43,624 bases of DNA from Streptomyces chilikensis (GTDB lineage: Bacteria > Actinomycetota > Actinomycetes > Streptomycetales > Streptomycetaceae), in the NCBI RefSeq assembly GCF_001642695.1, contig NZ_LWCC02000005.1, positions 849,422 through 893,045 on the forward strand. Reading direction: 5' to 3'. This document shows positions 1-8,733 of this stretch, piece after piece; the stretch's first letter is position 1; every line of letters begins with the position of its first letter. The notes under the pieces were generated by a model. That model was not told where the DNA came from. It did no database searches and was given only the letters and a program-made list of their open reading frames with translations. The position numbers and the translations under genes are program-made.

Positions 1-1455
1 CGGCCCACCCCGCGCGCCGCGGACCGATCCGTCGCTCCGCGCGCCGCGGACCGGCCCGGGAGGCGGCACGGTCACCGCGGCGGGAGGGCCGTCGTCACGC
101 GTGCCGGCGCCGTCCGCGTGCGCCGTCGTCCTCACCTCCGCGGGCGCCCCGGACGACGTCTCCTCCGGCGGCTCCGCGCGGGACGTCCCGTCCCGGGGCT
201 CTCCGGCGGACGTCCCGCCGGGGCCACTCCCGTCCGGCGGCGGGCCGTCCACCGCGGGCCGGGCGGCGGCGACCCGGCGCGCCCGTTCCGCGCGCAGGCA
301 GCCGCGGACCGACTCCGGGTCCAGTCCCTCCTCGACGGCCCGGTGCAGGAGCCGGGCGAAGAGGTAGCCGGGGTCGGCGGCGAGCGCCATCGCCAGCGCC
401 TCCCGCGCCTCCACGTCGTCGCCGGCGGACCAGGCCACCCAGCCCGCCAGGGTGAGCGAGGGCGCCGCGTGCTCACCGTAGGAGCCGACGCAGCGGCGGG
501 AGAGCGCCCGCCAGAGCCGGAGCGCGGGCTCCGCCTCGCCTCCCTCCATCCACTCCGCCGCCCGGTCCCGGGTGGTGCGGTCCTGCAGGCCGAGGATCAG
601 CGCCGCGGCCTCCTCGTCGGTGAGGAGCTCGTCGTCCCGGAGGTCCGCGTCGAGCGGATCGGGCCGCGACGGTTCCGCCGCGTACCGGCGGTGGACCCGC
701 GCCGCCAGTTCCATGGTCCGCTCCGCCACCGACGCGCGGCCGTCCGCCTCGACGAGGCGCGGCAGCAGCGCGGCAGCCGTCTCGTCCAGCGCGGTCTCCT
801 GGGCCGCCACCGCCGCGGTCCCCTCCCAGGGGCGCAGCCGCACCCGCATCTCCCCCAGCGAGCCACGCACTCTCAGCCCGGCGTAGGCCGCCGCGGCGGC
901 CAGCACCGAGGTGCCGGGAAGGCCCGCGGGTCTGCCCTCCGCCGGGCAGCAGGTCTCGTCCGAGCAGCAGTAGGACCAGTAGCGCCCGCCGGAGAGGCAC
1001 AACGCCTCGATCACCGGCACGTCGAGCTTTCCGCACTCCGTGCGCAGCAGCTGGGCCAGCGGCCGCAGGCGTTCCATGACGGCGCGCCCGGTCCCGCCGG
1101 ACGCGGGCTCCTCGCACACGTAGGCGACCATCCCGGTGACCGCGGAGCCCCGGCGGGCGCTGCCGGTCACCAGGCCGAGGGCGAGCTGCCGGGCGGCGGC
1201 CTGCCACTCCGAGGAGTCGGCCGGGATGCCGAGCCGGGCCCTGCCACCGAACCGTCCGTGGTCCCCCGAGTCGTGCAGGGCCACCAGCACCATGCTGTCC
1301 TCCGGCCGGTAACCGAGCAGGTAGGGCAGGGCGTCGGCGAGGTCCCCGGTGCTGCTCAGGGTGACCTGCTGGAGGAGGGAATCAGCCGTCCCGCCACCAG
1401 GAGTCCCGTTCGTCACGTTTCCGGATGAGCCAGTGGTTTCGTCGCGATTTGTCAT
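1..1455 (-). CDS. DUF4192 domain-containing protein (3' end beyond window)
   Basis: The frame is open from an ATG at 1455 to the left edge, so the C-terminus is missing (485 codons visible). The N-terminal part has the DUF4192 signature around residues 46-60 (LLGYRPEDSMVLVAL), followed by a Cys-rich stretch (YCCSDETCCPAEG) and a TPR-like helical region near residues 300-390. After about residue 395 it becomes low-complexity Pro/Gly/Arg/Asp, including a repeated VRGAR motif. DUF4192 has no established function. No Shine-Dalgarno is visible; TATCGT lies six bases before the ATG, so a leaderless transcript is possible. It is divergent from recQ. Family call is from recognition of the signature; function unknown. 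Confidence 0.85.
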   Translation of the reverse strand, partial: MTNRDETTGSSGNVTNGTPGGGTADSLLQQVTLSSTGDLADALPYLLGYRPEDSMVLVALHDSGDHGRFGGRARLGIPADSSEWQAAARQLALGLVTGSARRGSAVTGMVAYVCEEPASGGTGRAVMERLRPLAQLLRTECGKLDVPVIEALCLSGGRYWSYCCSDETCCPAEGRPAGLPGTSVLAAAAAYAGLRVRGSLGEMRVRLRPWEGTAAVAAQETALDETAAALLPRLVEADGRASVAERTMELAARVHRRYAAEPSRPDPLDADLRDDELLTDEEAAALILGLQDRTTRDRAAEWMEGGEAEPALRLWRALSRRCVGSYGEHAAPSLTLAGWVAWSAGDDVEAREALAMALAADPGYLFARLLHRAVEEGLDPESVRGCLRAERARRVAAARPAVDGPPPDGSGPGGTSAGEPRDGTSRAEPPEETSSGAPAEVRTTAHADGAGTRDDGPPAAVTVPPPGPVRGARSDGSVRGARGGP

Positions 1456-1556
1456 GCGGCGACGATACGGCCGATCACCACCCTCACCCGTTCGGCTGTG
1501 GACGACGGCCTGTGGACGAACTCCGTCTGTCACCGCCGTCCTGTTTGATGGGGGTC
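1456..1556. promoter_or_regulatory. Divergent DUF4192/recQ promoter region with 9-bp direct repeat
   Basis: This short divergent intergenic stretch must hold both promoters. TATCGT (minus strand, about 1461-1466) is a plausible -10 for the DUF4192 gene. TGTGGACGA occurs twice, at 1497-1505 and 1511-1519 (period 14), and could be a regulator site. No LexA-type SOS box is seen before recQ. Confidence 0.35.
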
Positions 1557-3734
1557 ATGGACCAGCACCACGACACCACGGAACTGCGGACCGAGGCGGA
1601 CGCCGTCCTCGCCCGGCTCGTCGGCGACCCCACCGGCCGGGCCCGGCTGCGCGAGGACCAGTGGCGGGCCGTCGAGGCGCTGGTCGCGCACCGCCGCCGC
1701 GCCCTCGTCGTGCAGCGCACGGGCTGGGGCAAGTCGGCGGTGTACTTCGTGGCGACCTCCCTGCTCCGGGCCCGCGGCAGCGGTCCCACGGTGATCGTCT
1801 CGCCGCTGCTGGCGCTCATGCGCAACCAGGTCGACTCGGCGGCGCGGGCCGGCATCCACGCCAGGACCATCAACTCCGCCAACCAGGAGGACTGGGAGAC
1901 CGTCCAGGCGGAGATCACGGCGGGCGCGGTGGACGTGCTGCTGGTCAGTCCGGAGCGGCTCAACAACCCGGACTTCCGCGACCAGGTGCTGCCCGCCCTG
2001 GCGGCGACGACCGGCCTCCTGGTGGTGGACGAGGCGCACTGCATCTCCGACTGGGGCCACGACTTCCGTCCCGACTACCGCCGGCTGCGCACGATGCTCC
2101 AGGATCTGCCCGCGGGCGTGCCGGTGCTGGCCACCACGGCCACCGCCAACGCCCGGGTGACGGCGGACGTCGCCGAGCAGCTCGGCACCGGGGCGGCCGG
2201 GGCGGACTCCGACGCGCTGGTGCTGCGCGGTCCGCTGGACCGGGAGAGCCTCAGTCTGGGCGTCCTCGAACTGCCGGACGCGGCCCACCGGCTGGCCTGG
2301 CTGGCCGATCACCTGGACGACCTGCCGGGCTCCGGCATCGTGTACACGCTGACCGTGGCGGCGGCCGAGGAGGTCACGGCCTTCCTCCGCGGCCGCGGCC
2401 ACACCGTGGCCTCGTACACCGGCAAGACCGAGAACGCCGAACGCCAGCAGGCCGAGGACGACCTGCTGCACAACAAGGTGAAGGCGCTGGTCGCCACCTC
2501 GGCGCTCGGGATGGGCTTCGACAAGCCCGACCTCGGCTTCGTGGTCCACCTGGGCTCGCCCTCCTCCCCGATCGCCTACTACCAGCAGGTCGGCCGCGCC
2601 GGCCGCGGCGTGGACCACGCGGAGGTGCTGCTGCTGCCGGGCAGGGAGGACGCGGCGATCTGGACCTACTTCGCCTCGCTGGCCTTCCCTCCGGAGGAGA
2701 CGGTCCGCCGCACCCTCGACGTGCTGGGCGCCTCCGAGCGCCCCCTGTCCCTGCCCGCCCTGGAACCGCTGGTGGAGCTGCGCAGGTCCCGGCTGGAGAC
2801 CATGCTCAAGGTGCTCGACGTGGACGGGGCGGTACGCCGGGTGAAGGGCGGCTGGATCGCCACCGGTCGGCCGTGGAGCTACGACGCCGAGCGGTACGCG
2901 TGGGTGGCCCGGCAGCGCGAGGCGGAGCAGGAGGCGATGCGCGCCTACGCCGCCACCGACGGCTGCCGCATGGAGTTCCTGCGGCGCCAGCTCGACGACG
3001 AGGAGGCCGCGCCGTGCGGCCGCTGCGACAACTGCGCGGGAGCCCGCTTCACCGCCGACGCCTCCACCGGGTCGGTGGACGCCGCGCGGTCGAATCTGGC
3101 CCGGGCGGGCGTGGAGGTCGAGCCCCGCAAGATGTGGCCCACCGGCATGGCGGCCGTGGGCGTCGACCTGAAGGGGCGCATCCCGGCGACCGAGCAGGCC
3201 GGCGAGGGCCGGGCGCTCGGGCGGCTGTCGGACATCGGCTGGGGCAACCGGCTGCGCCCGCTGCTCTCGCCCCAGGCCCCCGACGGGCCGGTTCCGGACG
3301 ACGTGGCGCGCGCGGTGGTGGAAGTGCTGGCCGACTGGGCGAAGGGCCCCGGCGGCTGGGCGCCCGGGGTGGAGCGGGCGCAGCCCAGGCCGGTGGGCGT
3401 GGTGACGGTGGCCTCCCGTTCCCGTCCGCGGCTGGTGGGGTCGCTGGGTGCCCGGATCTCCGAGGTGGGCAGGCTGCCGCTGCTGGGGGCCGTGGAGTTC
3501 ACGCAGGAGGCCCCGCCGCCGCACCGGAGCAACAGCGCCCAGCGGCTGAAGGCCCTGCACGACTCGCTCACCGTGCCGCCGGAGCTGGCCTCGGCCCTGG
3601 CCGGCGCGCCCGGGCCGGTGCTGCTGGTGGACGACTGGACGGAGACGGGGTGGACGCTCGCGGTGGCGGCCCGGCTGCTGCGCCGGGCCGGTGCGCCGGG
3701 GGTGCTGCCGCTGGTGCTCGCCGTCCAGGCCTGA
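1557..3734 (+). CDS. recQ: RecQ-family ATP-dependent DNA helicase with C-terminal PRTase-like segment
   Basis: A 725-residue superfamily 2 helicase. The Walker A-type loop is TGWGKS (55-60), DEAH is at 158-161 followed by CISDWGHDF, and motif VI is YYQQVGRAGRG (341-351). A RecQ-type zinc site is formed by C470, C487, C490 and C493. It should unwind DNA 3' to 5' in recombination and repair (family knowledge). The last ~110 residues are not a typical HRDC domain: VLLVDDWTETGWTL (688-701) looks like the PRPP-binding loop of type I phosphoribosyltransferases. The start at 1557 (MDQHHD) is chosen because similarity begins soon after; an in-frame ATG at 1548 is an alternative, and neither has a strong SD. 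Confidence 0.9.
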   Translation: MDQHHDTTELRTEADAVLARLVGDPTGRARLREDQWRAVEALVAHRRRALVVQRTGWGKSAVYFVATSLLRARGSGPTVIVSPLLALMRNQVDSAARAGIHARTINSANQEDWETVQAEITAGAVDVLLVSPERLNNPDFRDQVLPALAATTGLLVVDEAHCISDWGHDFRPDYRRLRTMLQDLPAGVPVLATTATANARVTADVAEQLGTGAAGADSDALVLRGPLDRESLSLGVLELPDAAHRLAWLADHLDDLPGSGIVYTLTVAAAEEVTAFLRGRGHTVASYTGKTENAERQQAEDDLLHNKVKALVATSALGMGFDKPDLGFVVHLGSPSSPIAYYQQVGRAGRGVDHAEVLLLPGREDAAIWTYFASLAFPPEETVRRTLDVLGASERPLSLPALEPLVELRRSRLETMLKVLDVDGAVRRVKGGWIATGRPWSYDAERYAWVARQREAEQEAMRAYAATDGCRMEFLRRQLDDEEAAPCGRCDNCAGARFTADASTGSVDAARSNLARAGVEVEPRKMWPTGMAAVGVDLKGRIPATEQAGEGRALGRLSDIGWGNRLRPLLSPQAPDGPVPDDVARAVVEVLADWAKGPGGWAPGVERAQPRPVGVVTVASRSRPRLVGSLGARISEVGRLPLLGAVEFTQEAPPPHRSNSAQRLKALHDSLTVPPELASALAGAPGPVLLVDDWTETGWTLAVAARLLRRAGAPGVLPLVLAVQA

Positions 3735-4291
3735 CCGGACCCGCGCCGGCCGGCCGCCGCCGCCCCAGGATGCCGGCCGGGGTCACCGGTCGGCGTCGCC
3801 GGCCGGACGACGGCACCGCCTCGCCGAAACCCCGCCGCGTGCTCCGCTCCGCCCTGCGCGCCGCCGCGCACCCCGTGCCGCCGCGCACCCCGCTACGCCG
3901 TCCGGCCCGCGGTCGGCCCTGCCGTGCGTCCGCCGCGCACCGGCGGCGCACCGGTCCGGCGGGCGGCCGCGATCCAGGGGCACTCCTGCGCGTGGCCTCC
4001 GGGTCACCCGGAGGTCACGAAGCCACAGCTCAGCGGGGGTAGTACGCGGAACCGGAGCATCCCCATCGCTCCGTACGCCGGTTGGCGCGCCCGCACGGCG
4101 GGGATATTGAAGGCGGAACACCAGAAAGCGGTCAGCGGCCCTAATTGCTCGTTGCCGAGGTGCAGTTCGAGGGCGAGAATTGAGATCCGCCCCCGCGTTG
4201 ACCCGCCGTCGAACGGTCGGGAGCCTCGTGGTGCGCGCTCCCCCGAATCCGACCCCGCCCGCGCAGTGGGCGTATTGCCGAAGGGAGGACC
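3735..4291. other. Intergenic region with lower-GC island and tandem repeat
   Basis: About 560 bases without a convincing gene. A 17-bp unit (GCCGCCGCGCACCCCG plus one base) is tandemly duplicated at 3860-3876 and 3877-3893. From roughly 4075 to 4200 the composition falls well below the surroundings (AT-containing runs such as GATATTGAAGG and CCCTAATTGC), which in this genome usually means a promoter or leader. TTGACC at 4198-4203 is a possible -35, but I see no matching -10. Confidence 0.4.
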
Positions 4292-4918
4292 GTGACCTTC
4301 GGATTCGCCCCGTCCTCCGCGGCAGCCGCGTCGACGTCCGCCGACCCGTCCGCCATGTCCACCGGTCGTGTGCTCGAGCCCGCGGAGTGGAGTGCCGCCG
4401 GTGTGCCGTTGCTGCGCAACCCCCGCGAGGTCGTCAACGGCCTGCACTCCAGGCACCTGCCCGAGGCGGGCACGGCCGTGGTGGCCGTCCTCGATCCTGA
4501 CGAACGGCTGCGCGCCAGCGCCTCGTTCACCCGCCGGCCCGGCACGCCCGCGGACGGCTGGATGTTCCGCAACGCGCTGCTGGCGCAACTGCGCCGGGTG
4601 ATCCCCCACGACCTGCGCCGCCGCAGGCCGGTCCGCACGGCGGTACTGCTGTACTGCCGTGAGGGCGACGGCCGCTGGACGGAGGAGGACGGCGCCTGGA
4701 TGTGGGGTCTGCGGGACGCCTGTACCTTGCACGGGCTGCGCTGCGGCGCCTACATCACCCTGACCGGGGACGGCTGGCAGGTACAGGGCGAAGGCCGCGG
4801 CGGCCGGCGTCCGCACACGGACTCGCCGCCGGAGCTGTTCGGCGGCGCGGCCCCCGTCCCGCCGCCCCGCACGGGCGGAGCGGTGTCCGAGATCCTCCGG
4901 CGCGCGGCGGCCCGCTGA
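4292..4918 (+). CDS. Conserved-looking hypothetical protein
   Basis: A 208-residue protein starting at GTG, preceded by GGGAGG at 4283-4288, which fixes the start although the spacing is short. The first 25 residues are Ala/Ser-rich. The core (residues 30-165) is mixed alpha/beta: AGTAVVAVLD and RTAVLLYC look like beta strands, and WTEEDGAWMWGLRDACTLHGL like a helix. There is no signal peptide or membrane segment. The tail is Pro/Gly-rich. I do not recognise the family and assign no function. Codon usage matches neighbouring genes. It converges with the next gene across a hairpin terminator. Confidence 0.75.
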   Translation: MTFGFAPSSAAAASTSADPSAMSTGRVLEPAEWSAAGVPLLRNPREVVNGLHSRHLPEAGTAVVAVLDPDERLRASASFTRRPGTPADGWMFRNALLAQLRRVIPHDLRRRRPVRTAVLLYCREGDGRWTEEDGAWMWGLRDACTLHGLRCGAYITLTGDGWQVQGEGRGGRRPHTDSPPELFGGAAPVPPPRTGGAVSEILRRAAAR

Positions 4919-4947
4919 GAGCAGGGGCCGCCGGGCGCACGGGACGA

Positions 4948-4977
4948 CCGGACCCGCCCGGGACGCGGGCGGTCCGG
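4948..4977. terminator. Bidirectional hairpin terminator
   Basis: CCGGAC (4948-4953) pairs with GTCCGG (4972-4977), and the stem continues as CGCCC/GGGCG past a single bulged C around a short loop. It lies between the ends of two convergent genes, so it can serve both. There is no U-tract, as is common in Streptomyces. Confidence 0.65.
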
Positions 4978-4979
4978 AC

Positions 4980-5585
4980 TCAGACCCCGGCGCCCAGCAC
5001 CGCGTTGACCCGCTGCGGCTCGCCGCAGACGACCAGCAGCGCGCCGGCCCGGCGCAGCGCCGTCGGCAGGGCCGCGGCCACCGCGTCGTCGGAGCCACCG
5101 TTGACGGCGATCACGGTCACGGGACGCGGCGTGAGCCGGTCCAGCGCGGACGCGTCGGCGTAGAACACGTCGTCGCCGGCGTCGTGCTGCGCCCAGTAGG
5201 CGTCCTCGCCGAAGGACAGTTCGTGGACGGCCCACGGGTGGGGGTCGCCGGTGGTGATCACCAGCACCTCGCCCGGGGCACGGCCCGAGTCGAGCAGCAG
5301 GTCGACGGCTTCCTCCGCGGCGTCCAGCGCGCCGTCGACCGGGGCCGGGATCAGCTGTATCTGCGGAGCCGCCGAGGCCGACGGGGCGGCCTGCGGTCCG
5401 GGACGGGGGGTCTTGCGCTGGGCGGGCGGCACCGGACGCGGGCCCGGCCGACCGGGACGCGCGGCGGCCGCGGGGCGCGGACCGGGGACGGGGCGGGGGG
5501 TCGGCACGCTGCGGCTGGGGGCCGGAGTGGTGCTGGGACCCTGGGCGCTCTCGGGAATCTGAGGCTCCTCGGGACTGAGAGGCAT
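4980..5585 (-). CDS. Pro-rich hypothetical protein with possible helicase-C-like domain
   Basis: About 201 residues from the ATG at 5585 (MPLSPEEPQ). The same frame stays open upstream to 5747, but that would overlap rnhB. Residues 1-80 are a disordered Pro/Arg/Ala linker. The C-terminal ~115 residues (helix AAEEAVDLLLDSG, strand GEVLVITTGDPHPWA, then DDVFYADAS, PVTVIAVNGG and a final helix-strand GALLVVCGEP) resemble in layout the second RecA-like domain of UvrD/Rep-type helicases, without Walker motifs. That resemblance is my inference. No SD is present; TAGACA sits seven bases before the ATG. It lies downstream of rnhB on the same strand and may be co-transcribed. Confidence 0.6.
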   Translation of the reverse strand: MPLSPEEPQIPESAQGPSTTPAPSRSVPTPRPVPGPRPAAAARPGRPGPRPVPPAQRKTPRPGPQAAPSASAAPQIQLIPAPVDGALDAAEEAVDLLLDSGRAPGEVLVITTGDPHPWAVHELSFGEDAYWAQHDAGDDVFYADASALDRLTPRPVTVIAVNGGSDDAVAAALPTALRRAGALLVVCGEPQRVNAVLGAGV

Positions 5586-5665
5586 GGTCTGATGTCTATC
5601 AAATGTCGGTGCGTCCCGCAGGAGCGGGGGCACGTCAAAGGTGGAACCGCGGGAGGACGGACCGG

Positions 5666-6367
5666 TCAGAAGTCGAAGCCCAGTTGGCCCTCGATCTCCG
5701 GAACGCTCGCCTCCGGCCAGGTGCGGACCTTTTTCAGATGCCGCCACCGTGGCAGCGCATCAAGATACGCCCATGACAGCCGGTGGTGGGGGGTGGGGCC
5801 CCTTTCCTCCAGCGCGGCCCGGTGGACGGGGGACGGATAACCGGCGTTGGCCGCGAAGGCGAAGTCCGCGTGGGCCGCGCCGAGTTCCGCCATCATGGCG
5901 TCCCGCTCGACCTTGGCGATCACCGAGGCGGCGGCGACGGCGACACAACTGCGGTCACCCTTGATCACCGTGCGGACCTGCCAGGGGCCGCCCAGGTAGT
6001 CGTGCTTGCCGTCCAGGATCACCGCGTCCGGCCGGACCGGAAGGCCCTCCAGCGCGCGCACCGCGGCGAGGCGCAGCGCGGCGGTCATGCCGAGGCTGTC
6101 GATCTCCTCCGGCGAGGCGTGCCCCAGCGCGTAGGCGGTGACCCAGTCGCGGAGTTCCGCGGCGAGTTCGTTGCGCCGCTTCACGGTGAGCAGCTTGGAG
6201 TCGGTGAGGCCCGTCGGCGGGCGACGGAGGCCTGTGATCGCCGCGCAGACGGTGACCGGACCGGCCCACGCGCCGCGGCCCACCTCGTCGACACCTGCGA
6301 CGACCTTGGCTCCTGTCGTGGCGCGGAGGGAGCGCTCGACGGCGTGGGTGGGTGGTTCGTACGGCAT
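5666..6367 (-). CDS. rnhB: Ribonuclease HII
   Basis: A 233-residue protein of normal family length. The metal-binding catalytic residues are all visible: D27 and E28 in the signature DEVGRG, D119 in VILDG and D138 in IKGD. Further family motifs are LTDSKLL, the [13 protein letters not shown] segment and GYPSPVH. It cleaves the RNA strand of RNA-DNA hybrids and removes misincorporated ribonucleotides from DNA. The ATG at 6367 is the only start giving the full N-terminal strand; TAGTCT lies nine bases upstream, so a short or absent leader is possible. Confidence 0.96.
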   Translation of the reverse strand: MPYEPPTHAVERSLRATTGAKVVAGVDEVGRGAWAGPVTVCAAITGLRRPPTGLTDSKLLTVKRRNELAAELRDWVTAYALGHASPEEIDSLGMTAALRLAAVRALEGLPVRPDAVILDGKHDYLGGPWQVRTVIKGDRSCVAVAAASVIAKVERDAMMAELGAAHADFAFAANAGYPSPVHRAALEERGPTPHHRLSWAYLDALPRWRHLKKVRTWPEASVPEIEGQLGFDF

Positions 6368-6746
6368 GACGTTCTCAGACTACGCCGCCCTCCGGCAGGG
6401 GGAACCTCCGGCCTCGCATCCGCCCGTCCCCACCCACCATCATTCGCTGCCGCACACGTCACGACACCGCTCGATCCCGGCCGCGGAAGGCCGGACACCC
6501 ACCCCGGAAACCCCGGCGGCGTGGCGACGCGGCGACGATCAATCACCTGTCCGGATTCCCCGGCCGGGCCGATCCGCGGGAAGCCGTCGACCACGTCCCG
6601 CCCTCCCGGCCCACCGGCCGCATCGACGAACATCGCATCGCGAACGCGAACCATCACGAGCACCGTGCCCGGACGCCGGGGCACCCGACGCCGGGCACCC
6701 ACCGCCAGCCGGCCGACGCCCGACACCAGCCGCCGCGAACGCGGGA
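6368..6746. other. Intergenic region without recognised gene
   Basis: About 380 bases between the rnhB start and the hairpin that ends the next gene. Open frames here lack the third-position G/C pattern of real genes. It presumably holds the rnhB promoter; no clear -35/-10 pair is seen. Confidence 0.4.
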
Positions 6747-6784
6747 GCGCCGGGGCGGGGGACGGCCGTCCCCCGCCCCGGCGC
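6747..6784 (-). terminator. 38-bp perfect palindrome, terminator
   Basis: GCGCCGGGGCGGGGGACGG (6747-6765) is followed directly by its exact reverse complement (6766-6784). The 19-bp arms have no mismatch. It lies 15 bases beyond the stop of the membrane-protein gene ending at 6800, the position expected of an intrinsic terminator. Confidence 0.75.
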
Positions 6785-6799
6785 CACGGGCCGCACGGC

Positions 6800-8431
6800 C
6801 TACTCGTAGAGGTCGTCCTCCCAGCGGTCACCGGTCCGGCAGGCCGAGGGATCCGGTTCCACGGGCCGCTCGTCGAGGATCCGGCGGGCCTCCTGCTCGC
6901 TCCAGCTGGTGGCGTACCAGGGGGTGTCGTCGTCCAGCTCGTCGGTGTACTCCGCCAGCAGGCAGCTCCGCAGCGGTTCCTCCAGGCGGTCGAGGGCCGG
7001 GACCGCGTCGACGGACAGGCCCTCGAGGTACATCCGGTCCAGCTTGCCGTCGGCCGTGTACCGCTGGACGTTGTGCTCGGCGATCACCGCGTCGGGAGAC
7101 ATCAGCCCGAACGCCAGCACGCCCACGGCGGCCGAGGCGGCGACGGCACGGGGCAGCCACCGGGCGCCCCACACTCCCGCCGCCATGACGAGCACGATCA
7201 CCAGGCCCAGCCAGAACTCCATCGCGAACACCGAGATGCGCAGCCGGGTCAGCCCGTAGGCGTCGACGTACATGTCCATGCGCCGTACCGCGGACGCCAC
7301 CACGACGAGCGCCAGCGCGCAGAGCACGCCGAGGACGCCGCGCACCAAGGCGCGGTCGCGCGGCCCGGACCGGGGCGCGGTGCGGGCGGCGACGACCACC
7401 ACGACCAGGAACAGCACGGTGACGACCAGCAGCTGCCAGAAGCCCTGACGGGCGTACTCGGAGTAGGTCAGACCGGTCTTCCGCAGCACCGCGTCGTAGC
7501 CGCCGAACAGCACCGCGAGCTGCACCGCGTTGAACGCCGCGAACAGCCCGGTGAGGACGACCAGCGGCAGTGTCCACTCGGTGCGGCCGCGCGGACGTCC
7601 CGCGGGGATCCGGGTGCGGTCCCAGGGGATGGGCGCGGCGGCGGTGCGGGCGGCGGCGAGCGCCCCCACGGCGCCGAGCACGAACGTCACCAGCCGCAGC
7701 GGCCCGTCGGCCGGTCCCTCCAGTTCGGGGACCAGGTTGCCGAGCAGGTCCGCGAACGCCGCGTCCGCCCCGGCGAACAGCGCGCCGAAGACGACGAGGA
7801 GCACGACCGCCGCACCGGTGCCGCGGAGCACCGGTCCCAGCCTGCCCGAGGTGCCGGCGGCCCGCGCCTTGACGCCTCGCAGACCCCAGACGACTCCGCC
7901 GACGGCCGCCGCGCACAGCCCGAGCGGGGCCAGCAGCACGGCGGTCCAGGAGCGCCCGCCGTTGAGGGCGAGCGCGCCCAGCGCGAAGGCTCCGGCGAGG
8001 GCGAGGAACACCGGCCAGCCCGCGTCCCGCAGCGCGGGCACCGTCAGCAGGGCGAGGCCGGCCGCGGCCCAGACCACCGTCCAGGGGCGCACGCCCCGCC
8101 CGGCCCGGCGGGCGGCCCCCCAGGCCGCGGCCGCGGCGGGCAGGGCGGCCAGCAGCAGGTTGATCCCCAGGCCGTCGGCGAGCACCAGGCCGGCGATCAG
8201 TCCCGCCGCCAGGGCGGCCCAGAGCGTCACCGTGCCGACCGCGGCCGGGGCGGCGCCCTTCACCTCGTCGAACCAGCCCGGTGGCGGCGGCGTCGTCGGG
8301 TGCCGCACGGCTCCGGGCCGTGGCGGGGGCCAGTCGGCGGACGGCTGCCTCGTCCTCGGGGCGGCGGAAGTGCCCGGTCCCGCGCCGTCCGGCCTCTTCT
8401 CGGGCTCCCCCTGAACCGGTATGTCGGACAA
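6800..8431 (-). CDS. Polytopic membrane protein, DUF4153/DUF4173-like
   Basis: A 543-residue protein with a ~60-residue Pro-rich cytoplasmic N-terminus and about twelve hydrophobic segments between residues 65 and 430. A soluble C-terminal domain follows (VIAEHNVQRYTADGKLDRMYLEGLSVDAVPAL, then an acidic tail ending DDLYE). The segment GLTYSEYARQGFWQLLVVT and the VIAEHNVQR stretch are typical of the DUF4153/DUF4173 integral membrane families, whose role is unknown. ATG at 8431 starts the frame. It is monocistronic: a 38-bp palindrome follows it and a 300-base gap precedes it. Confidence 0.8.
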   Translation of the reverse strand: MSDIPVQGEPEKRPDGAGPGTSAAPRTRQPSADWPPPRPGAVRHPTTPPPPGWFDEVKGAAPAAVGTVTLWAALAAGLIAGLVLADGLGINLLLAALPAAAAAWGAARRAGRGVRPWTVVWAAAGLALLTVPALRDAGWPVFLALAGAFALGALALNGGRSWTAVLLAPLGLCAAAVGGVVWGLRGVKARAAGTSGRLGPVLRGTGAAVVLLVVFGALFAGADAAFADLLGNLVPELEGPADGPLRLVTFVLGAVGALAAARTAAAPIPWDRTRIPAGRPRGRTEWTLPLVVLTGLFAAFNAVQLAVLFGGYDAVLRKTGLTYSEYARQGFWQLLVVTVLFLVVVVVAARTAPRSGPRDRALVRGVLGVLCALALVVVASAVRRMDMYVDAYGLTRLRISVFAMEFWLGLVIVLVMAAGVWGARWLPRAVAASAAVGVLAFGLMSPDAVIAEHNVQRYTADGKLDRMYLEGLSVDAVPALDRLEEPLRSCLLAEYTDELDDDTPWYATSWSEQEARRILDERPVEPDPSACRTGDRWEDDLYE

Positions 8432-8733
8432 CTCGACCCCTCCCCCACCGCCCGCGGGCGAGGCCCGGCGACCCGGCGGCGATCACGCCGGTGCGGCGCT
8501 GGCGGGGTCTCGGTGCGGTGTGTCGTCGTGGACGCCGCGTGATCGACAGGCGGCGGGCGCTCAGGCTAGCCCTGCCGCGCCGGGCCGCCTTCGGGCGGAG
8601 GAGCCTGTGGCAACCCTGTGGCATGTCTGTGACACAGAAGGGGTGGAAACCGGGCTGCCGGGGGAAGGAGGGCGGGCCGGCGGCCGGGAACGCGCCGTAC
8701 GTCCCCCGGCCCGCGGCAGGAGAGCGGGAGACC
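8432..8733. promoter_or_regulatory. Intergenic region with small dyad
   Basis: About 300 bases separating two genes on the minus strand. It should contain the promoter of the membrane-protein gene and the end of the ADP-ribosylglycohydrolase transcript. TGTC-TGT-GACA (about 8625-8635) is a short inverted repeat, preceded by two TGTGGCA copies. GCGGGCCGG and CCGGCCCGC (about 8671-8715) could pair as a terminator for the latter gene. No open frame is convincing. Confidence 0.35.

Noticed and set aside
1349-4042. An 897-codon plus-strand frame overlapping recQ
   Set aside because: It is out of frame with recQ, almost entirely Gly/Arg/Ala/Pro and has no recognisable domain; it is a GC-driven shadow.
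4004-4210. Minus-strand fragment reading ILALELHLGNEQLGPLTAFW
   Set aside because: It looks protein-like over ~35 codons but has no start codon or SD nearby, contains a TTA codon and runs into poor-bias sequence. It was not called as a gene.
5586-5747. N-terminal extension of the Pro-rich unknown up to 5747
   Set aside because: The extension overlaps the end of rnhB in another frame and lacks any motif; the ATG at 5585 is preferred.
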